64,000 nt of DNA from Gaiellales bacterium (lineage in GTDB: Bacteria > Actinomycetota > Thermoleophilia > RBG-16-64-13): contig JAAYAL010000024.1 in NCBI GenBank assembly GCA_012719395.1, forward strand, positions 1 through 64,000. Direction: 5' to 3'. The translations under genes and the position numbers were made by a program. Positions 43,857-54,344 of this stretch are shown one piece after another. How positions within the stretch are numbered: position 1 is the stretch's first letter; each line of letters begins with the position of its first letter. Under the pieces are notes generated by a model, which ran no database searches, was not told where the DNA came from, and saw only the letters and a program-made list of their open reading frames with translations.

Positions 43857-44135
43857 GTGACACGATCCAGCAAAAAGCCGCCGTTCGTTGCAGAGAAGCT
43901 GATGCAGCGCATCGAGCGCATGAACGAGACCGGCGAGAAGCGGATGCTCAAGACTTGGTCGCGGGCTTCCACAATCTATCCAGAAATGGTTGGCCACACC
44001 ATCGCCGTGCATGACGGGCGCAAGCACGTGCCCATCTACGTGACTGAGTCCATGGTCGGCCACAAGCTGGGCGAGTTTGCGCTCACCCGCACCTTCCGTG
44101 GTCACGAGAGCAAGGAAAAAAGGCGGAGGAGGTAG
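43857..44135 (+). CDS. rpsS: 30S ribosomal protein S19
   Basis: 92 residues from a GTG (AGGAGCC upstream). [20 protein letters not shown] and [20 protein letters not shown] match S19, which sits in the 30S head and contacts S13 and the A-site finger. Confidence 0.97.
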   Translation: MTRSSKKPPFVAEKLMQRIERMNETGEKRMLKTWSRASTIYPEMVGHTIAVHDGRKHVPIYVTESMVGHKLGEFALTRTFRGHESKEKRRRR

Positions 44136-44140
44136 CCGGA

Positions 44141-44479
44141 ATGGTATCTGCAACCGCCAAGTACATCCGCGTCGCGCCGCGCAAAGCCCGCTTGATTGTC
44201 GATCTTATCCGCGGGCGCTCAGTGCGGGATGCCAAGGCCATTCTTTCGCTCACGCCGCGTGGTGCCGCACCCGTGGTGGGCAAGGTTCTGGCCTCGGCCA
44301 TCGCGAATGCCGAGAACAACAACAGCCTCTCGGCCGACGACCTGTATGTGGCCAAGGCCTACGTGGACGAGGGCCCTACGCTCAAGCGGTTCCGGCCCCG
44401 TGCCATGGGGCGTGCCAGCCGCATTCGCAAGCGGACCAGCCACATCACCGTTTGTGTCGATGAAAGGAAGGTGTCGTAG
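44141..44479 (+). CDS. rplV: 50S ribosomal protein L22
   Basis: 112 residues. [20 protein letters not shown] at the start; the tunnel hairpin [20 protein letters not shown] is complete. This loop narrows the exit tunnel near the macrolide site. It is five bases after rpsS and three before rpsC. Confidence 0.97.
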   Translation: MVSATAKYIRVAPRKARLIVDLIRGRSVRDAKAILSLTPRGAAPVVGKVLASAIANAENNNSLSADDLYVAKAYVDEGPTLKRFRPRAMGRASRIRKRTSHITVCVDERKVS

Positions 44480-44482
44480 GCC

Positions 44483-45181
44483 GTGGGCCAGAAAGTGCAC
44501 CCCGGCGGCATGCGCTTGGGGATTATCCATACTTGGAAGGCTCACTGGTACAGCGAGCGCAACTACGCGTCCCTGTTGGAAGAGGATCTGGCCATCCGTG
44601 CGTATATCCGACGGCGCATGGGGCACGCCGGCCTGTCCGATATCATCATTCGCAAGGACACCAACAAGATCGTGGTGGACATCTACACGGCTCGGCCCGG
44701 CATCGTGATCGGGAAATCCGGGTCTGAGGTGGACGCGTTGCGCCGTGAGATCCACGGCATGACAGGCAAGAATGTCCAGATCAACATCACTGAGATCAAG
44801 CGCCCGGAACTGGACGCCAACTTGGTGGCTCAGTCCATCGCTGAGCAACTCTCCAACCGGGTGAGCTTCCGGCGGGCCATGAAACGGGCCATCACCTCAG
44901 CCATGCGCTCGGGTGCGGCCGGCATCAAGGTCAAGTCCGGCGGCCGGCTGGGCGGCGCCGAAATGGCGCGCACCGAGGGATACAGCGAAGGGCGTGTGCC
45001 GCTGCACACGCTTCGCGCGGATATCGGCTACGGGTTCTCGGAAGCCATGACCACCTTCGGCAAGATCGGCGTCAAGGTTTGGATCAACAAGGGCGAGATC
45101 ATGCCCGAGGGCTTCGAGCAGGGCGGCAAGAAGGCGCCGCAGCTCGGTATTACTGATGACGGTCGTCGGGCTGGGGCCTGA
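44483..45181 (+). CDS. rpsC: 30S ribosomal protein S3
   Basis: 232 residues from a GTG. The KH domain carries [20 protein letters not shown], and the C-terminal domain has [21 protein letters not shown]3 lines the mRNA entry channel and contributes helicase activity with S4 and S5. Confidence 0.97.
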   Translation: MGQKVHPGGMRLGIIHTWKAHWYSERNYASLLEEDLAIRAYIRRRMGHAGLSDIIIRKDTNKIVVDIYTARPGIVIGKSGSEVDALRREIHGMTGKNVQINITEIKRPELDANLVAQSIAEQLSNRVSFRRAMKRAITSAMRSGAAGIKVKSGGRLGGAEMARTEGYSEGRVPLHTLRADIGYGFSEAMTTFGKIGVKVWINKGEIMPEGFEQGGKKAPQLGITDDGRRAGA

Positions 45182-45221
45182 GTGTGGGCATTGCCCAACC
45201 GGTAGGAGAACGAGGTAAACA

Positions 45222-45647
45222 ATGTTAACGCCCAAGCGAGTCAAGCACCGCAAGGAACAGCGCGGCCGTATGAGCGGTAAGTCGAAGGGCCAAAGCACGG
45301 TCCAGTTCGGCGAGTATGGCCTGCAGGCGCTGGACTGCGGCTGGATCACCAATCGCCAGATCGAAGCGGCTCGTATCGCCATCACCCGGAAGATCAAGCG
45401 TGGTGGGAAGGTATGGATCAACATCTTTCCGCACAAGCCCATCAGCAAGAAGCCGGCCGAGACCCGCATGGGCTCGGGTAAGGGCTCTCCGGACCAGTGG
45501 GTGGCGGTGGTCAAGCCCGGTCGGGTCATGTTCGAGCTGGCCGGCGTGCCGCAGGACCTGGCGAAAGAGGCAATTCGCCTTGCCGCGCACAAGCTTCCCA
45601 TCAAGTGCAAGTTTGTGGTGAGGGAGGAGGCCGGCGTTGAAGGGTAA
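45222..45647 (+). CDS. rplP: 50S ribosomal protein L16
   Basis: 141 residues. It starts [19 protein letters not shown] and contains [18 protein letters not shown] and [21 protein letters not shown]16 helps position A-site tRNA. Its 3' end overlaps rpmC by 11 bases. Confidence 0.97.
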   Translation: MLTPKRVKHRKEQRGRMSGKSKGQSTVQFGEYGLQALDCGWITNRQIEAARIAITRKIKRGGKVWINIFPHKPISKKPAETRMGSGKGSPDQWVAVVKPGRVMFELAGVPQDLAKEAIRLAAHKLPIKCKFVVREEAGVEG

Positions 45648-45837
45648 AGATCTCTTCGAGCTCGCCGATCAGGAACTGGAGCAGAAGCTCAAGCAGTCGC
45701 GCGAGGAGCTCTTCAACCTGCGCTTCCAGCACGCCACGGGACAGCTGGACAACACCTCTCGGCTGAACCAGGTCCGTCGTGACATCGCGCGGATCATGAC
45801 GGTCCAGAGCGCCAGGATGAAGGGCAAGGAGCGCTAG
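45637..45837 (+). CDS. rpmC: 50S ribosomal protein L29
   Basis: 66 residues from a TTG at 45637 (GGGAGGAGG Shine-Dalgarno inside the rplP end). [20 protein letters not shown] and ARIMTVQ are the L29 features, a two-helix protein near the tunnel exit beside L23. rpsQ follows without a gap. Confidence 0.95.
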   Translation: MKGKDLFELADQELEQKLKQSREELFNLRFQHATGQLDNTSRLNQVRRDIARIMTVQSARMKGKER

Positions 45838-46101
45838 ATGTCGGAAGAACGTCAAACCAAGCAGCGTGAGCGCCAGGGGACCGTGGTCTCCGACAAGATG
45901 GACAAGACCATCGTGATCGAAGTGACCAGCGCCAAGCCCCACGCACGCTACAAGAAGATCGTGCGGACCACCAGCCGGCTCAAGGCTCACGACGAGCAGA
46001 ATTCGGCCCACGTGGGCGATACCGTGTTGGTTCGTGAGTGCCGGCCGTTGTCCAAGGACAAGTTCTGGCGCCTCGTGGAGATCGTGGAGCGGGCCAAGTA
46101 G
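45838..46101 (+). CDS. rpsQ: 30S ribosomal protein S17
   Basis: 87 residues. [19 protein letters not shown] and [20 protein letters not shown] are the S17 OB-fold signatures. S17 is a primary 16S rRNA binder. The ATG follows the rpmC stop directly. Confidence 0.97.
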   Translation: MSEERQTKQRERQGTVVSDKMDKTIVIEVTSAKPHARYKKIVRTTSRLKAHDEQNSAHVGDTVLVRECRPLSKDKFWRLVEIVERAK

Positions 46102-46150
46102 TCGCGGAGGCGACTGAACGGGCCGGCTCCCATTGAGGGACGGGATAGCG

Positions 46151-46519
46151 ATGATTCAGCAGGAGACGAGACTCAAGGTGGCCGACAACACCGGCGCGCG
46201 CGAGCTTCTCTGCATCCGTGCCAAGGGTGGCTCCCGGCGCCGCTACGCGTCGGTGGGAGACATCATTGTGGGGGCGGTGAAGGAAGCCACCCCCGGTGCG
46301 GCTGTGAAAAAGGGCGACGTGGTACAGGCGGTGGTGGTCAGGGTCAAGAAGCCCTTCCGCCGGGGGGACGGCACGTACATCGGCTTTGACGAGAACGCCG
46401 CTGTGCTCATTGACCGGCAGATGAACCCGCGCGGCACGCGTATCTTCGGGCCGGTTGCTCGTGAGTTGCGAGAGAAGAACTTCACGAAGATCGTGTCCTT
46501 GGCGCCGGAGGTCCTGTGA
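46151..46519 (+). CDS. rplN: 50S ribosomal protein L14
   Basis: 122 residues from the ATG at 46151. [20 protein letters not shown] is the typical N-terminus; [20 protein letters not shown] is near the end. L14 lies at the intersubunit face. The stop shares a base with the rplX ATG. Confidence 0.97.
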   Translation: MIQQETRLKVADNTGARELLCIRAKGGSRRRYASVGDIIVGAVKEATPGAAVKKGDVVQAVVVRVKKPFRRGDGTYIGFDENAAVLIDRQMNPRGTRIFGPVARELREKNFTKIVSLAPEVL

Positions 46520-46857
46520 TGGCGCGGGCGGAGAGGGTTCACTATAAGATTCGCAAGGGCGATACGGTTGAGGTTGTCCAAGGCAAAGAGCAGGGCAAGC
46601 GCGGCAAGGTGTTGCGGGTGCTCGCCGCCGACGGCCGTGTGGTGGTGGAGAGAGTGAACTTCATCAAGCGGCACGTCCGCCCCACCAAGAAGAATCCTCA
46701 GGGCGGCGTGATTGAGCGGGAAGGCAGCCTCGACATCTCCACGGTGAAGCTCGTGTGCCCCAGTTGCGGGAAGCCGGCGCGGGTCGGCCTGCGCGTGGAG
46801 GGTGAGGTCAAGGCCCGCTACTGCAAGGTGTGCAAGGTACAGGTGGATAAGGGTTAG
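46519..46857 (+). CDS. rplX: 50S ribosomal protein L24
   Basis: 112 residues from the ATG at 46519 (GGAGG upstream; a GTG at 46516 is in frame). The KOW motif is [20 protein letters not shown]. The C-terminus has a zinc-ribbon-like CPSC...CKVC pair, a form seen in many bacterial L24 proteins. L24 initiates 50S assembly. Confidence 0.96.
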   Translation: MARAERVHYKIRKGDTVEVVQGKEQGKRGKVLRVLAADGRVVVERVNFIKRHVRPTKKNPQGGVIEREGSLDISTVKLVCPSCGKPARVGLRVEGEVKARYCKVCKVQVDKG

Positions 46858-46859
46858 GC

Positions 46860-47408
46860 ATGGCGACGGCGAGACTAAAAGAAAAGTATCTGAATCAGGT
46901 TGTGCCTGAGCTCATGAGTGAGTTCAGCTACGCCAACATCATGCAGGTCCCCAAGGTCACGAAGGTGACTCTCAATATGGGCGTGGGCGAAGCTGCCCAG
47001 GACGCCAAAGTCTTGGAGGAGGCTTCGGGGCAACTCGGCCAGATCAGTGGTCAGAAGCCGCAGGTGCGGCGTGCGCGCAAATCGGTGGCCAGCTTCAAGA
47101 TCCGCACGGGTATGCCCGTGGGCCTGCGGGTGACGCTACGCGGCGAGCGCATGTACGAGATGCTCGACCGGCTCAGCAGCATCGCCTTGCCGCGTATCCG
47201 GGACTTCAGAGGGATCCCTGCTACCAGTTTCGATGGCCAGGGAAACTACAACTTCGGCATTCGTGAGCAGACCATCTTCCCGGAGATCGATTTCGACAAA
47301 GTCGACCGGGTTCGAGGACTGGACGTCTGCATAACCACCACAGCCAAAACCGACGAGGAAGGGCGTGCGCTTCTCAAGAAGCTCGGCATGCCCTTCCGCC
47401 AGAGCTGA
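46860..47408 (+). CDS. rplE: 50S ribosomal protein L5
   Basis: 182 residues. [20 protein letters not shown] and the [20 protein letters not shown] segment are diagnostic. L5 binds 5S rRNA with L18 and contacts P-site tRNA and S13. Confidence 0.97.
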   Translation: MATARLKEKYLNQVVPELMSEFSYANIMQVPKVTKVTLNMGVGEAAQDAKVLEEASGQLGQISGQKPQVRRARKSVASFKIRTGMPVGLRVTLRGERMYEMLDRLSSIALPRIRDFRGIPATSFDGQGNYNFGIREQTIFPEIDFDKVDRVRGLDVCITTTAKTDEEGRALLKKLGMPFRQS

Positions 47409-47426
47409 CAGGGAGAGGCGGGATAG

Positions 47427-47612
47427 ATGGCAAAGAAATCCTTGGTTGCCAAAGCCAAGCGCCCTGCGAAGTTCAGTACCCGGGCTTACCATCGCTGCAT
47501 GCGTTGCGGACGGCCCCGCGGCTACTTCCGGAAGTTCGGACTATGCCGCATCTGCCTTCGCGAGCTTGCGCATCAAGGTGTGGTCCCCGGTATGACCAAG
47601 GCCAGTTGGTAA
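47427..47612 (+). CDS. rpsZ: 30S ribosomal protein S14, zinc-binding (type Z)
   Basis: 61 residues. The short form has two CxxC pairs ([20 protein letters not shown]) that hold zinc, and ends in [10 protein letters not shown]. This form is usual in Gram-positive lineages. Its position between rplE and rpsH is standard. Confidence 0.97.
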   Translation: MAKKSLVAKAKRPAKFSTRAYHRCMRCGRPRGYFRKFGLCRICLRELAHQGVVPGMTKASW

Positions 47613-47621
47613 GGGGGCATC

Positions 47622-48020
47622 ATGTCGCAGACTGATCCGATCGCCGACATGCTGACCCGCATTCGGAACGCCAACAAGGCGCTCCACCCGCGGGCGGAGA
47701 TGCCGGCGTCACAGATGAAAGTGGAAGTGGCCCGCATTCTGAAGGGCGAGGGCTACATCAGCGAGTACGCGCTGGTGAAGGGCGATTCCTTTGATACGCT
47801 CGTGGTCGACTTGAAGTACACGGAAGATCGCAAGCGCGTCATCAGCCAACTCAAGCGCGTGAGTAAGCCGGGCCGGCGAATCTATGCAAAGAGCGACAAG
47901 CTGCCCAAGGTCCTGGGCGGTCTGGGCGTAGCCATCATGTCCACCTCGCGGGGGATGATGACGGCACGCGAGGCCGGGCGTCAGGGCGTCGGCGGCGAAG
48001 TCGTCTGTTTTATCTGGTGA
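47622..48020 (+). CDS. rpsH: 30S ribosomal protein S8
   Basis: 132 residues. [20 protein letters not shown] at the start and [20 protein letters not shown] near the end are S8 signatures. S8 is a primary binder of the 16S central domain and the repressor of the spc operon in E. coli. Confidence 0.97.
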   Translation: MSQTDPIADMLTRIRNANKALHPRAEMPASQMKVEVARILKGEGYISEYALVKGDSFDTLVVDLKYTEDRKRVISQLKRVSKPGRRIYAKSDKLPKVLGGLGVAIMSTSRGMMTAREAGRQGVGGEVVCFIW

Positions 48021-48024
48021 CCTT

Positions 48025-48558
48025 ATGTCAAGAATTGGAAGAGCACCCATACCAGTCCCTGCCGGGGTCGATGTGACCATCGAGGGTTCGAAGGTGACCG
48101 TGAAGGGCCCCAAAGGGCTGCTCACGCGCGAACTGAGCCCAGAGATGTCCATTGAGTTGGCAGACAACGTCCTTACGGTCACAAGGCCCACGGACAGCGC
48201 CACGCATCGCTCGCTGCACGGTCTCACCCGGACCCTCGTCTACAACTTGGTAACGGGTGTGTCGACAGGCTTTGAGAAGCGGTTGGATATCGTGGGCGTC
48301 GGGTACCGCGCCGGGATGAAGGGGTCGGACCTGGAGATCATCGTAGGCTATTCGCATCCGGTGGTCGTCACACCCCCGGAGAGCATCAGCTTCGAGGTCC
48401 CTGCTCCCACCACCATCCTGGTGAAGGGCATCAGCAAGGAGCAAGTTGGCCAGGTGGCTGCCGACATCCGGGCCATCCGCGCGCCCGAGCCCTACAAGGG
48501 CAAGGGTATCCGCTACGCCAACGAGGTCGTCCGCCGCAAGGTCGGCAAGCGGGCATAG
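48025..48558 (+). CDS. rplF: 50S ribosomal protein L6
   Basis: 177 residues with the two duplicated domains of L6. [20 protein letters not shown] at the start and [20 protein letters not shown] at the end are diagnostic. L6 is near the sarcin-ricin loop. Confidence 0.97.
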   Translation: MSRIGRAPIPVPAGVDVTIEGSKVTVKGPKGLLTRELSPEMSIELADNVLTVTRPTDSATHRSLHGLTRTLVYNLVTGVSTGFEKRLDIVGVGYRAGMKGSDLEIIVGYSHPVVVTPPESISFEVPAPTTILVKGISKEQVGQVAADIRAIRAPEPYKGKGIRYANEVVRRKVGKRA

Positions 48559-48575
48559 CGAGGGGTAGATACAAC

Positions 48576-48926
48576 ATGAGCATCCTGGAAAACAAGCAGC
48601 ACGCCCGCGATCGGCGCGCCCTGCGGGTGCGAGGCAAGGTGCAGGGTACGACGGAGCGGCCGCGGTTGAGCGTCTTTCGCTCCAATCGCTTCATCTATGC
48701 CCAGCTCATCGACGACACCTCCGGCCGCGTCCTGGCCTCGGCCGGCGGGCGCGTTGAGGCCGGCGGTCCCAAGAAGGACCAGGCGGATCGCGTGGGAGAG
48801 CTGATCGCCCAGCGGGCAAAAGAAGTTGGGGTGGCGAGAGCGGTCTTCGATCGCGGGCCCTACCTGTACCACGGCCGGGTGAAGGCCCTCGCCGAGGGCG
48901 CGCGCCGCGGCGGCCTGGAATTCTGA
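48576..48926 (+). CDS. rplR: 50S ribosomal protein L18
   Basis: 116 residues. [20 protein letters not shown] and [20 protein letters not shown] are family signatures; ends in GGLEF. L18 binds 5S rRNA. There is an 18-bp gap on each side. Confidence 0.97.
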   Translation: MSILENKQHARDRRALRVRGKVQGTTERPRLSVFRSNRFIYAQLIDDTSGRVLASAGGRVEAGGPKKDQADRVGELIAQRAKEVGVARAVFDRGPYLYHGRVKALAEGARRGGLEF

Positions 48927-48943
48927 GAGCGAGGGGCAGGACT

Positions 48944-49495
48944 GTGGCACAAATAAAGGCAGAGGCTCTCGGCAATCTGCAGGAGAGCGTGATCGATATC
49001 AACCGCGTGGCGAAAGTGGTCAAGGGCGGCCGGCGCTTTTCCTTCACGGCCTTGGTGGCCGTGGGCGATGGCGAAAGCATCGTCGGCGTTGGCTACGGCA
49101 AGGCCAAGGAGGTCCCGCTGGCCATTCAGAAGGCCATCGAGGACGCCAAGAAGAACCTGTTCGTAGTCCCCAAACACGGCAGCACCATCACTCATGAGAT
49201 CTTGGGGCGCTATGGCGCGGGGCGCGTGCTGCTCCGTCCGGCCTCCCCCGGTACTGGTGTCATTGCTGGTGGTGGAGTGAGGGCCATCCTGGAGTTGGGC
49301 GGCATCCGCGATGTGCTGACCAAGTGCCTGGGCACCACGAACCCCATCAACCTGGTGCGGGCCGCGGAGCAGGGGCTCCGCTCGCTGCGGCGCCCGGAGG
49401 ATATCGCCGCCATTCGCAGCAAGACCGTGCGCGAAGTGCTGGGCATGGAGCGCCGGGCTGAGGCCGCGCCGGCGGACGTGGTAGCAGGGGCGTGA
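48944..49495 (+). CDS. rpsE: 30S ribosomal protein S5
   Basis: 183 residues from a GTG. The double-stranded RNA-binding-like domain includes [40 protein letters not shown] is the C-terminal domain signature. S5 contributes to decoding fidelity. It ends a few bases before rpmD. Confidence 0.97.
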   Translation: MAQIKAEALGNLQESVIDINRVAKVVKGGRRFSFTALVAVGDGESIVGVGYGKAKEVPLAIQKAIEDAKKNLFVVPKHGSTITHEILGRYGAGRVLLRPASPGTGVIAGGGVRAILELGGIRDVLTKCLGTTNPINLVRAAEQGLRSLRRPEDIAAIRSKTVREVLGMERRAEAAPADVVAGA

Positions 49496-49500
49496 CAAGT

Positions 49501-49692
49501 ATGTTGAAGATCACACAGGTCAAGAGCAACATCAACCGCAAGCAGGATCACAAGGGCACGCTGCGGGCGCTGGGTATCACCCGCATGGGCCAGACCGTCT
49601 ACCAGGACGACAATCCGGTCATCCGCGGGATGGTCAACAAGATTTCCTACATGCTCGAGGTGAGCGAAGTCGAACCGAAGAGCGAGGCATAG
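49501..49692 (+). CDS. rpmD: 50S ribosomal protein L30
   Basis: 63 residues from the ATG at 49501; a GTG at 49492 overlaps the rpsE stop and would add three residues. LKITQVKSNINRKQDHKGTL and MGQTVYQDDNPVIRGMVNKI identify L30, a small protein absent from some bacteria. Confidence 0.95.
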   Translation: MLKITQVKSNINRKQDHKGTLRALGITRMGQTVYQDDNPVIRGMVNKISYMLEVSEVEPKSEA

Positions 49693-49695
49693 AGC

Positions 49696-50169
49696 ATGGC
49701 TGAGATTTTTCAACACAACCTGAGGCCGGACCCAGGTGCCACGCGCCCGCGAAAGCGGGTGGGCCGGGGAGAGGGTTCCGGTCTGGCCAAGTCGGCGGGC
49801 AAAGGCGAGAAGGGTGCCAACTCTCGTTCCGGCGGCCGCGTGTCGGCCCGGTATGAGGGCGGGCAGATGCCCCTGCACATGAGGATTCCTAAGGGGCGCG
49901 GGCCTACGGCCAAAACCTCTATGCCTATCGGCCCTTTCCGCACCTACATGATTCCTATCAACCTCTCGCGGCTGGCAGTCTTCGCATCTGGCGAGACCGT
50001 CTCCCCGGAGGCGTTGCTGGAGAGAGGGCTTATCAAAGGGCTGGACGAGCGGGTCAAGATCCTGGCCGACGGCGACCTGGATAGGCCTTTGACCATCAGG
50101 GCCCACGGATTCAGCGCGGCAGCCAAGGCCAAGATCGAGGCGGCGGGCGGAACGGCCGAGGTCATCTAG
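49696..50169 (+). CDS. rplO: 50S ribosomal protein L15
   Basis: 157 residues. The Gly/Arg-rich N-terminus (KRVGRGEGSGLAKSAGKGEK) threads into 23S rRNA, followed by a compact domain with DGDLDRPLTIRAHGFSAAAK. It ends one base before secY. Confidence 0.97.
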   Translation: MAEIFQHNLRPDPGATRPRKRVGRGEGSGLAKSAGKGEKGANSRSGGRVSARYEGGQMPLHMRIPKGRGPTAKTSMPIGPFRTYMIPINLSRLAVFASGETVSPEALLERGLIKGLDERVKILADGDLDRPLTIRAHGFSAAAKAKIEAAGGTAEVI

Positions 50170-50170
50170 C

Positions 50171-51433
50171 ATGAACACCATGCTCCAATCGCTGTTCAAC
50201 GCGTGGAAGCTACCCGATCTGAGAAAGCGGCTGCTGTTCACCGCGCTCATCATCGGTATCTACCGGTTGGGCTGCTTCATCCCGGTGCCGGGCATCGACC
50301 TCGAGGCCATCTCCGGCCTGACCTCCGGTGGTGGGGCGTTTGGTTTTCTCAACCTGTTCGTTGGAGGCGCCCTGGAGCGGGTCGCCGTGTTCGCGCTGGG
50401 TATCATGCCCTACGTGACGGCGTCAATCATCATGACGCTCTTGACCGTGGTTGTCCCCTCGCTGGCGGCGCTGGCCAAGGAGGGAGAAGCCGGGCAGAAG
50501 AAGATCAACCAGTACACCCGCTACTTCACGGCGGCACTGGGGTTCATCCAAGCCATCTTCTTCCTGTTCCTGTTCAAGAGTGAGGGTGCGTTCGGCGGCG
50601 AATCGCAACTGACCTGGTTCAACGGTACGCTTGTGGTGTTGACGCTGACTGTGGGAACCGTGCTCATCATGTGGCTGGGTGAGCTCATCACTCAGCGCGG
50701 AATAGGCAATGGGATCTCGCTCATCATTTTCGCCAGCATTGTCTCTCGGCTGCCCAGTGGCCTCTACAAGATGTTCACCACCATGAATCCCCTCTACTGG
50801 GTTCTCATGGCCGTGATCGCCTTGCTGGTTATTGCCGCGATCGTCTACATCCAGGAGGGCCAGCGCCGCATACCGGTCCAATACGCCAAGCGTGTGGTGG
50901 GGCGCCGAGTGTATGGCGGCCAGAGTACCTACCTGCCGCTGCGCGTCAATATGGCAGGCGTTATCCCGGTCATCTTTGCCTCCTCCGTCCTGATCCTGCC
51001 CGTCACCCTGGCGCAGATGACTCCGTGGGCGTGGGCGCAGAGCCTGGCCAACGCCATCGGGCCGTCGTCGTGGTGGTATCTGGCGGCCGAAGTATTGCTC
51101 ATCGTGTTCTTCACGTACTTCTACACGGCGGTCCAGTTCAACCCACTTGACCAGGCGGACAATCTCAAGAAGTACGGCGGCTTCATTCCCGGTATCCGTC
51201 CCGGACGTCCGACGGCGCAGTACCTCGATAGAGTGCTGACGCGCATCACGCTTCCCGGCGCCCTTTTCCTGGCTGCCATCGCGTTGCTGCCGCAGGCGCT
51301 CATCATGGGGTTGAACGTCCCCTTCTACTTCGGAGGGACATCGATTCTCATCGTGGTGGGTGTGGCGCTGGACACCATGAAACAGATGGAAGCACAGTTG
51401 CTGATGCGCCACTACGAGGGATTCCTCAAGTAG
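50171..51433 (+). CDS. secY: Preprotein translocase subunit SecY
   Basis: 420 residues with ten predicted transmembrane helices. LGCFIPVPGID in TM1, ALGIMPYVTASIIMTLL in TM2, and GIGNGISLIIFASIVSRLP are SecY signatures. It forms the lateral-gate protein channel with SecE. Its place at the end of the spc group before adk is standard for Gram-positive-type clusters. Confidence 0.97.
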   Translation: MNTMLQSLFNAWKLPDLRKRLLFTALIIGIYRLGCFIPVPGIDLEAISGLTSGGGAFGFLNLFVGGALERVAVFALGIMPYVTASIIMTLLTVVVPSLAALAKEGEAGQKKINQYTRYFTAALGFIQAIFFLFLFKSEGAFGGESQLTWFNGTLVVLTLTVGTVLIMWLGELITQRGIGNGISLIIFASIVSRLPSGLYKMFTTMNPLYWVLMAVIALLVIAAIVYIQEGQRRIPVQYAKRVVGRRVYGGQSTYLPLRVNMAGVIPVIFASSVLILPVTLAQMTPWAWAQSLANAIGPSSWWYLAAEVLLIVFFTYFYTAVQFNPLDQADNLKKYGGFIPGIRPGRPTAQYLDRVLTRITLPGALFLAAIALLPQALIMGLNVPFYFGGTSILIVVGVALDTMKQMEAQLLMRHYEGFLK

Positions 51434-51482
51434 CGATCGGCAGTGGTCGCATAGACCGCTGAAACGTCATGAAAGGAGTGAC

Positions 51483-52142
51483 ATGGGGCAGTTTGATCTG
51501 ATCATGCTGGGCCCTCCCGGAGCGGGCAAGGGCACGCAAGCGGCGAACGTCGTGTCGGACTATGGTGTCCCTCATATTTCCACAGGGGATATGCTTCGTG
51601 ACGCCGTCAAGAATCAGACACCCATGGGCATGGAAGCCAAGCGCTATATGGAAGCGGGCGATTTGGTTCCGGACTCGGTGGTCATTGGCATTGTCAAGGA
51701 CCGGTTGCAGCAACCGGATACGGCCAAGGGCTTTCTCCTCGATGGATTCCCCCGCACCATCCCGCAGGCTGAGGCCTTGGACGCCGCTCTGGGGGGCATA
51801 GGCCGCAGCGTGGGCAAGGTGGTCGCCATTTTGGTTGACGAGGAGGCTCTCGTGGCTCGCCTCACTGGGCGCCGGATTTGCCGCACCTGCCAGGCGCCGT
51901 TCCACGTCAGCTTCAATCCTCCCAAGACGGTGGACGTGTGCGATCGTTGCGGTGGTGAGCTCTACCAGCGTGCCGACGACAGCGAGGCCACCGTCCGCAA
52001 CCGCCTTGAGGTGTATCGGGCTCAGACGGAGCCGCTCATCGAGTACTACGACAAGCAGGGTGTGGTCGCCCGTGTCGATGGCGATCAGTCTCCGGACAAG
52101 GTCTATGCGGAGATCAAGGCCGCCATCGGTCCGGCGGCGTAG
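51483..52142 (+). CDS. adk: Adenylate kinase
   Basis: 219 residues. P-loop is GPPGAGKGTQAANV; DGFPRTIPQAEALD is the AMP-site motif. The LID domain carries four cysteines (CRTC...CDRC), so it is the zinc-containing form common in Gram-positive bacteria. It interconverts ATP + AMP and 2 ADP. A GAAAGGAG Shine-Dalgarno precedes the ATG. Confidence 0.97.
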   Translation: MGQFDLIMLGPPGAGKGTQAANVVSDYGVPHISTGDMLRDAVKNQTPMGMEAKRYMEAGDLVPDSVVIGIVKDRLQQPDTAKGFLLDGFPRTIPQAEALDAALGGIGRSVGKVVAILVDEEALVARLTGRRICRTCQAPFHVSFNPPKTVDVCDRCGGELYQRADDSEATVRNRLEVYRAQTEPLIEYYDKQGVVARVDGDQSPDKVYAEIKAAIGPAA

Positions 52143-52182
52143 GTCGGGTGGGTCGGCGGGTCACCGAGCGCCGGAGCCCGGC

Positions 52183-52929
52183 ATGATCATTCGCAAGTCG
52201 GAGGCAGAGATCGAGCGCATCGCGGCGGCCGGGCGCATCCTGCGTGGGTGCCTGGACATGCTGACGGAGGCCGCGGAACCCGGAATCTCCACCAAGGAGC
52301 TGGATCGGCTGGCGGAGCGGTTCATCCGCTCTGCGGGTGCCATCCCCACGTTCAAGGGTTACCGGGGTTTCCCGGGGTCAATCTGTGCCTCCCCCAACGA
52401 TATGGTGGTCCATGGCATTCCCGGCGCCACGCGCCTTAAAGAGGGAGATATCGTCGGCATCGATGTGGGGGTCACCTTCAAGGAGTATGTGGCGGATGCG
52501 GCAGTGAGCATCCCCATCGGCGAGATTTCGGCTGAGGCTCGGGCGCTGCTCGAGGCCACTCGGCGTGCGCTGGAGATGGGAGTGGAGCAGTGCCGGGCGG
52601 GCAATCGCGTGGGGGACATCTCGCATGCGGTGCAGACCCACGCTGAATCCAAGGGTTACTCGGTGGTGAGGACACTCGTCGGCCACGGTGTGGGCCGGGA
52701 GATGCACGAGGACCCGCAGGTTCCGAATTTTGGAAGACCGGGGCAGGGCCCCAGGCTCCTGGAAGGTATCGTCCTTGCCATAGAGCCCATGGTGAATGCC
52801 GGAGGTCCTGATGTGGAGGTGGGCGAGGATCGCTGGGCGGTCTACACAGCCGACGGCAGTCTCTCGGCCCATTTCGAGCATACCGTGGCTGTGACGGCAG
52901 ATGGGCCGCGCATTCTCACGGTGTGCTAA
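52183..52929 (+). CDS. map: Methionine aminopeptidase, type I
   Basis: 248 residues from the ATG at 52183. The dimetal site includes the Asp in DIVGIDVGVTFKEYVADAA, VGHGVGREMHEDPQVPNFG (His) and the Glu residues of LAIEPMVNAGG and SAHFEHTVAV. It removes N-terminal Met from nascent chains. There is no N-terminal SH3-like extension. Confidence 0.97.
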   Translation: MIIRKSEAEIERIAAAGRILRGCLDMLTEAAEPGISTKELDRLAERFIRSAGAIPTFKGYRGFPGSICASPNDMVVHGIPGATRLKEGDIVGIDVGVTFKEYVADAAVSIPIGEISAEARALLEATRRALEMGVEQCRAGNRVGDISHAVQTHAESKGYSVVRTLVGHGVGREMHEDPQVPNFGRPGQGPRLLEGIVLAIEPMVNAGGPDVEVGEDRWAVYTADGSLSAHFEHTVAVTADGPRILTVC

Positions 52930-52974
52930 CATACCCGGTCGCTGTATTGGCAAAGAGGAGGTGGTGCGGTAAGG

Positions 52975-53196
52975 GTGGCACCCAAAGAGGATGCTATTGA
53001 GCTCGAGGGAGAGGTGGTCGAGGCTCTGCCCAACACCATGTTCAGGGTGCGGCTGGAGAGTGGCCATGAAGTGCTGGCGCACATCTCGGGGAAGATGAGG
53101 ATGAATTACATCCGTATCCTGCCGGGAGATCGCGTGAAGGTGGAGTTGTCTCCCTACGACCTGGGAAGAGGCCGCATCACGTATCGCTTCAAGTAG
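52975..53196 (+). CDS. infA: Translation initiation factor IF-1
   Basis: 73 residues from a GTG. The OB fold is complete: [40 protein letters not shown] and [17 protein letters not shown]-1 blocks the A site during initiation. A GC-rich, hairpin-forming spacer of 172 bp separates it from rpmJ, longer than usual. Confidence 0.97.
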   Translation: MAPKEDAIELEGEVVEALPNTMFRVRLESGHEVLAHISGKMRMNYIRILPGDRVKVELSPYDLGRGRITYRFK

Positions 53197-53368
53197 AGGT
53201 TGGTACTACCTGCCTCCGATAGCCCGGAGGCTGCAGATACAAGTCCCGTGGGGCTCTCCCCGGATGGTGGAAGGATCATCCTCCGGGGCGCGGCTGGAGC
53301 AGTCCCAGGAGGACCGTCGGATAGTTGCGGGCCACACAACCGGTCCGTGCGAATCAAGAGGTTGGCAG

Positions 53369-53482
53369 ATGAAAGTGAGAGCGTCGGTGAAGCCGATGTG
53401 TGAGAAGTGCAAGATGGTTCGCCGCCGGGGTGTCCTGCTGGTCATTTGCCAGAATCCCCGGCACAAGCAGCGTCAGGGATAG
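53369..53482 (+). CDS. rpmJ: 50S ribosomal protein L36
   Basis: 37 residues. It is the zinc-binding form with CEKC followed by CQNPRHKQ (C-x2-C-x12-C-x4-H). L36 stabilises the region under the L7/L12 stalk. rpsM starts 12 bp later. Confidence 0.95.
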   Translation: MKVRASVKPMCEKCKMVRRRGVLLVICQNPRHKQRQG

Positions 53483-53494
53483 GCAGGAGAGACC

Positions 53495-53872
53495 ATGGCG
53501 CGTATTGCTGGTGTGACCCTTCCGCGCGAGAAGCGCGTCGAGGTGGGGCTCACGTACATTTTCGGTATCGGTCGGTCCACATCCAACAAGATCCTGGAGG
53601 CCTTGGGAATCAATCCCAATACCTACGTCAAGGATCTGACGGAGGATGAGGAGATCCGGCTGCGTGGGTACATAGACGACCATGTGTTGGTCGAAGGTGA
53701 CCTGCGCAGGGAGCGTAGCCAGAACATCAAGCGCCTGATGGAGATCGGGTGCTATCGCGGTATTCGCCACCGGCGTGGCATGCCTGTGCGTGGGCAACGC
53801 ACCAAGACAAACGCTCGGGTGCGCAAGGGTCACAAGCCCACCGTGGGTGTCAAGAAGAGGGCGCGGGCGTAG
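53495..53872 (+). CDS. rpsM: 30S ribosomal protein S13
   Basis: 125 residues. [20 protein letters not shown] at the start and [20 protein letters not shown] near the end are S13 signatures. S13 forms bridges to L5 and contacts P-site tRNA through its tail. Confidence 0.97.
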   Translation: MARIAGVTLPREKRVEVGLTYIFGIGRSTSNKILEALGINPNTYVKDLTEDEEIRLRGYIDDHVLVEGDLRRERSQNIKRLMEIGCYRGIRHRRGMPVRGQRTKTNARVRKGHKPTVGVKKRARA

Positions 53873-53916
53873 CTGCGGCTGCTGACCGCATGAGAACGAG
53901 CATGGAGTAGAGCCAC

Positions 53917-54318
53917 ATGCCCAAGCCAAAAAGGGAAGCTGCGCGTACCAGGCGGCGCAAGGTTCGGAAGAACATCGCCGTGGGGAATGCGTATATCAAG
54001 ACGTCGTTCAACAACACGCTGGTGACGCTCACGGACAAAGAAGGGAACGTCATCTCCTGGGCCAGCGCCGGCGCGGCCGGATTCAAGGGGTCGCGCAAGT
54101 CCACGCCTTTCGCCGCTCAGGTGACCGCCGAGAGGGCGGCCAGGGCCGGTATGGAGCACGGTCTACAGAAAGTGGATGTGTTCGTACGTGGGCCGGGCAG
54201 CGGCCGCGAGACGGCCATACGTTCATTGCAGGCGGCCGGGCTGGATGTGACCAGCGTCAAGGACATCACGCCGATTCCGCACAACGGATGCCGCCCCAAG
54301 AAGCGGCGTCGCGTGTGA
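53917..54318 (+). CDS. rpsK: 30S ribosomal protein S11
   Basis: 133 residues. [17 protein letters not shown] at the end and [20 protein letters not shown] are S11 signatures. S11 lies at the platform, contacting mRNA upstream of the P site. Confidence 0.97.
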   Translation: MPKPKREAARTRRRKVRKNIAVGNAYIKTSFNNTLVTLTDKEGNVISWASAGAAGFKGSRKSTPFAAQVTAERAARAGMEHGLQKVDVFVRGPGSGRETAIRSLQAAGLDVTSVKDITPIPHNGCRPKKRRRV

Positions 54319-54344
54319 TCGCTGAATAACCGGAGAATCGAATC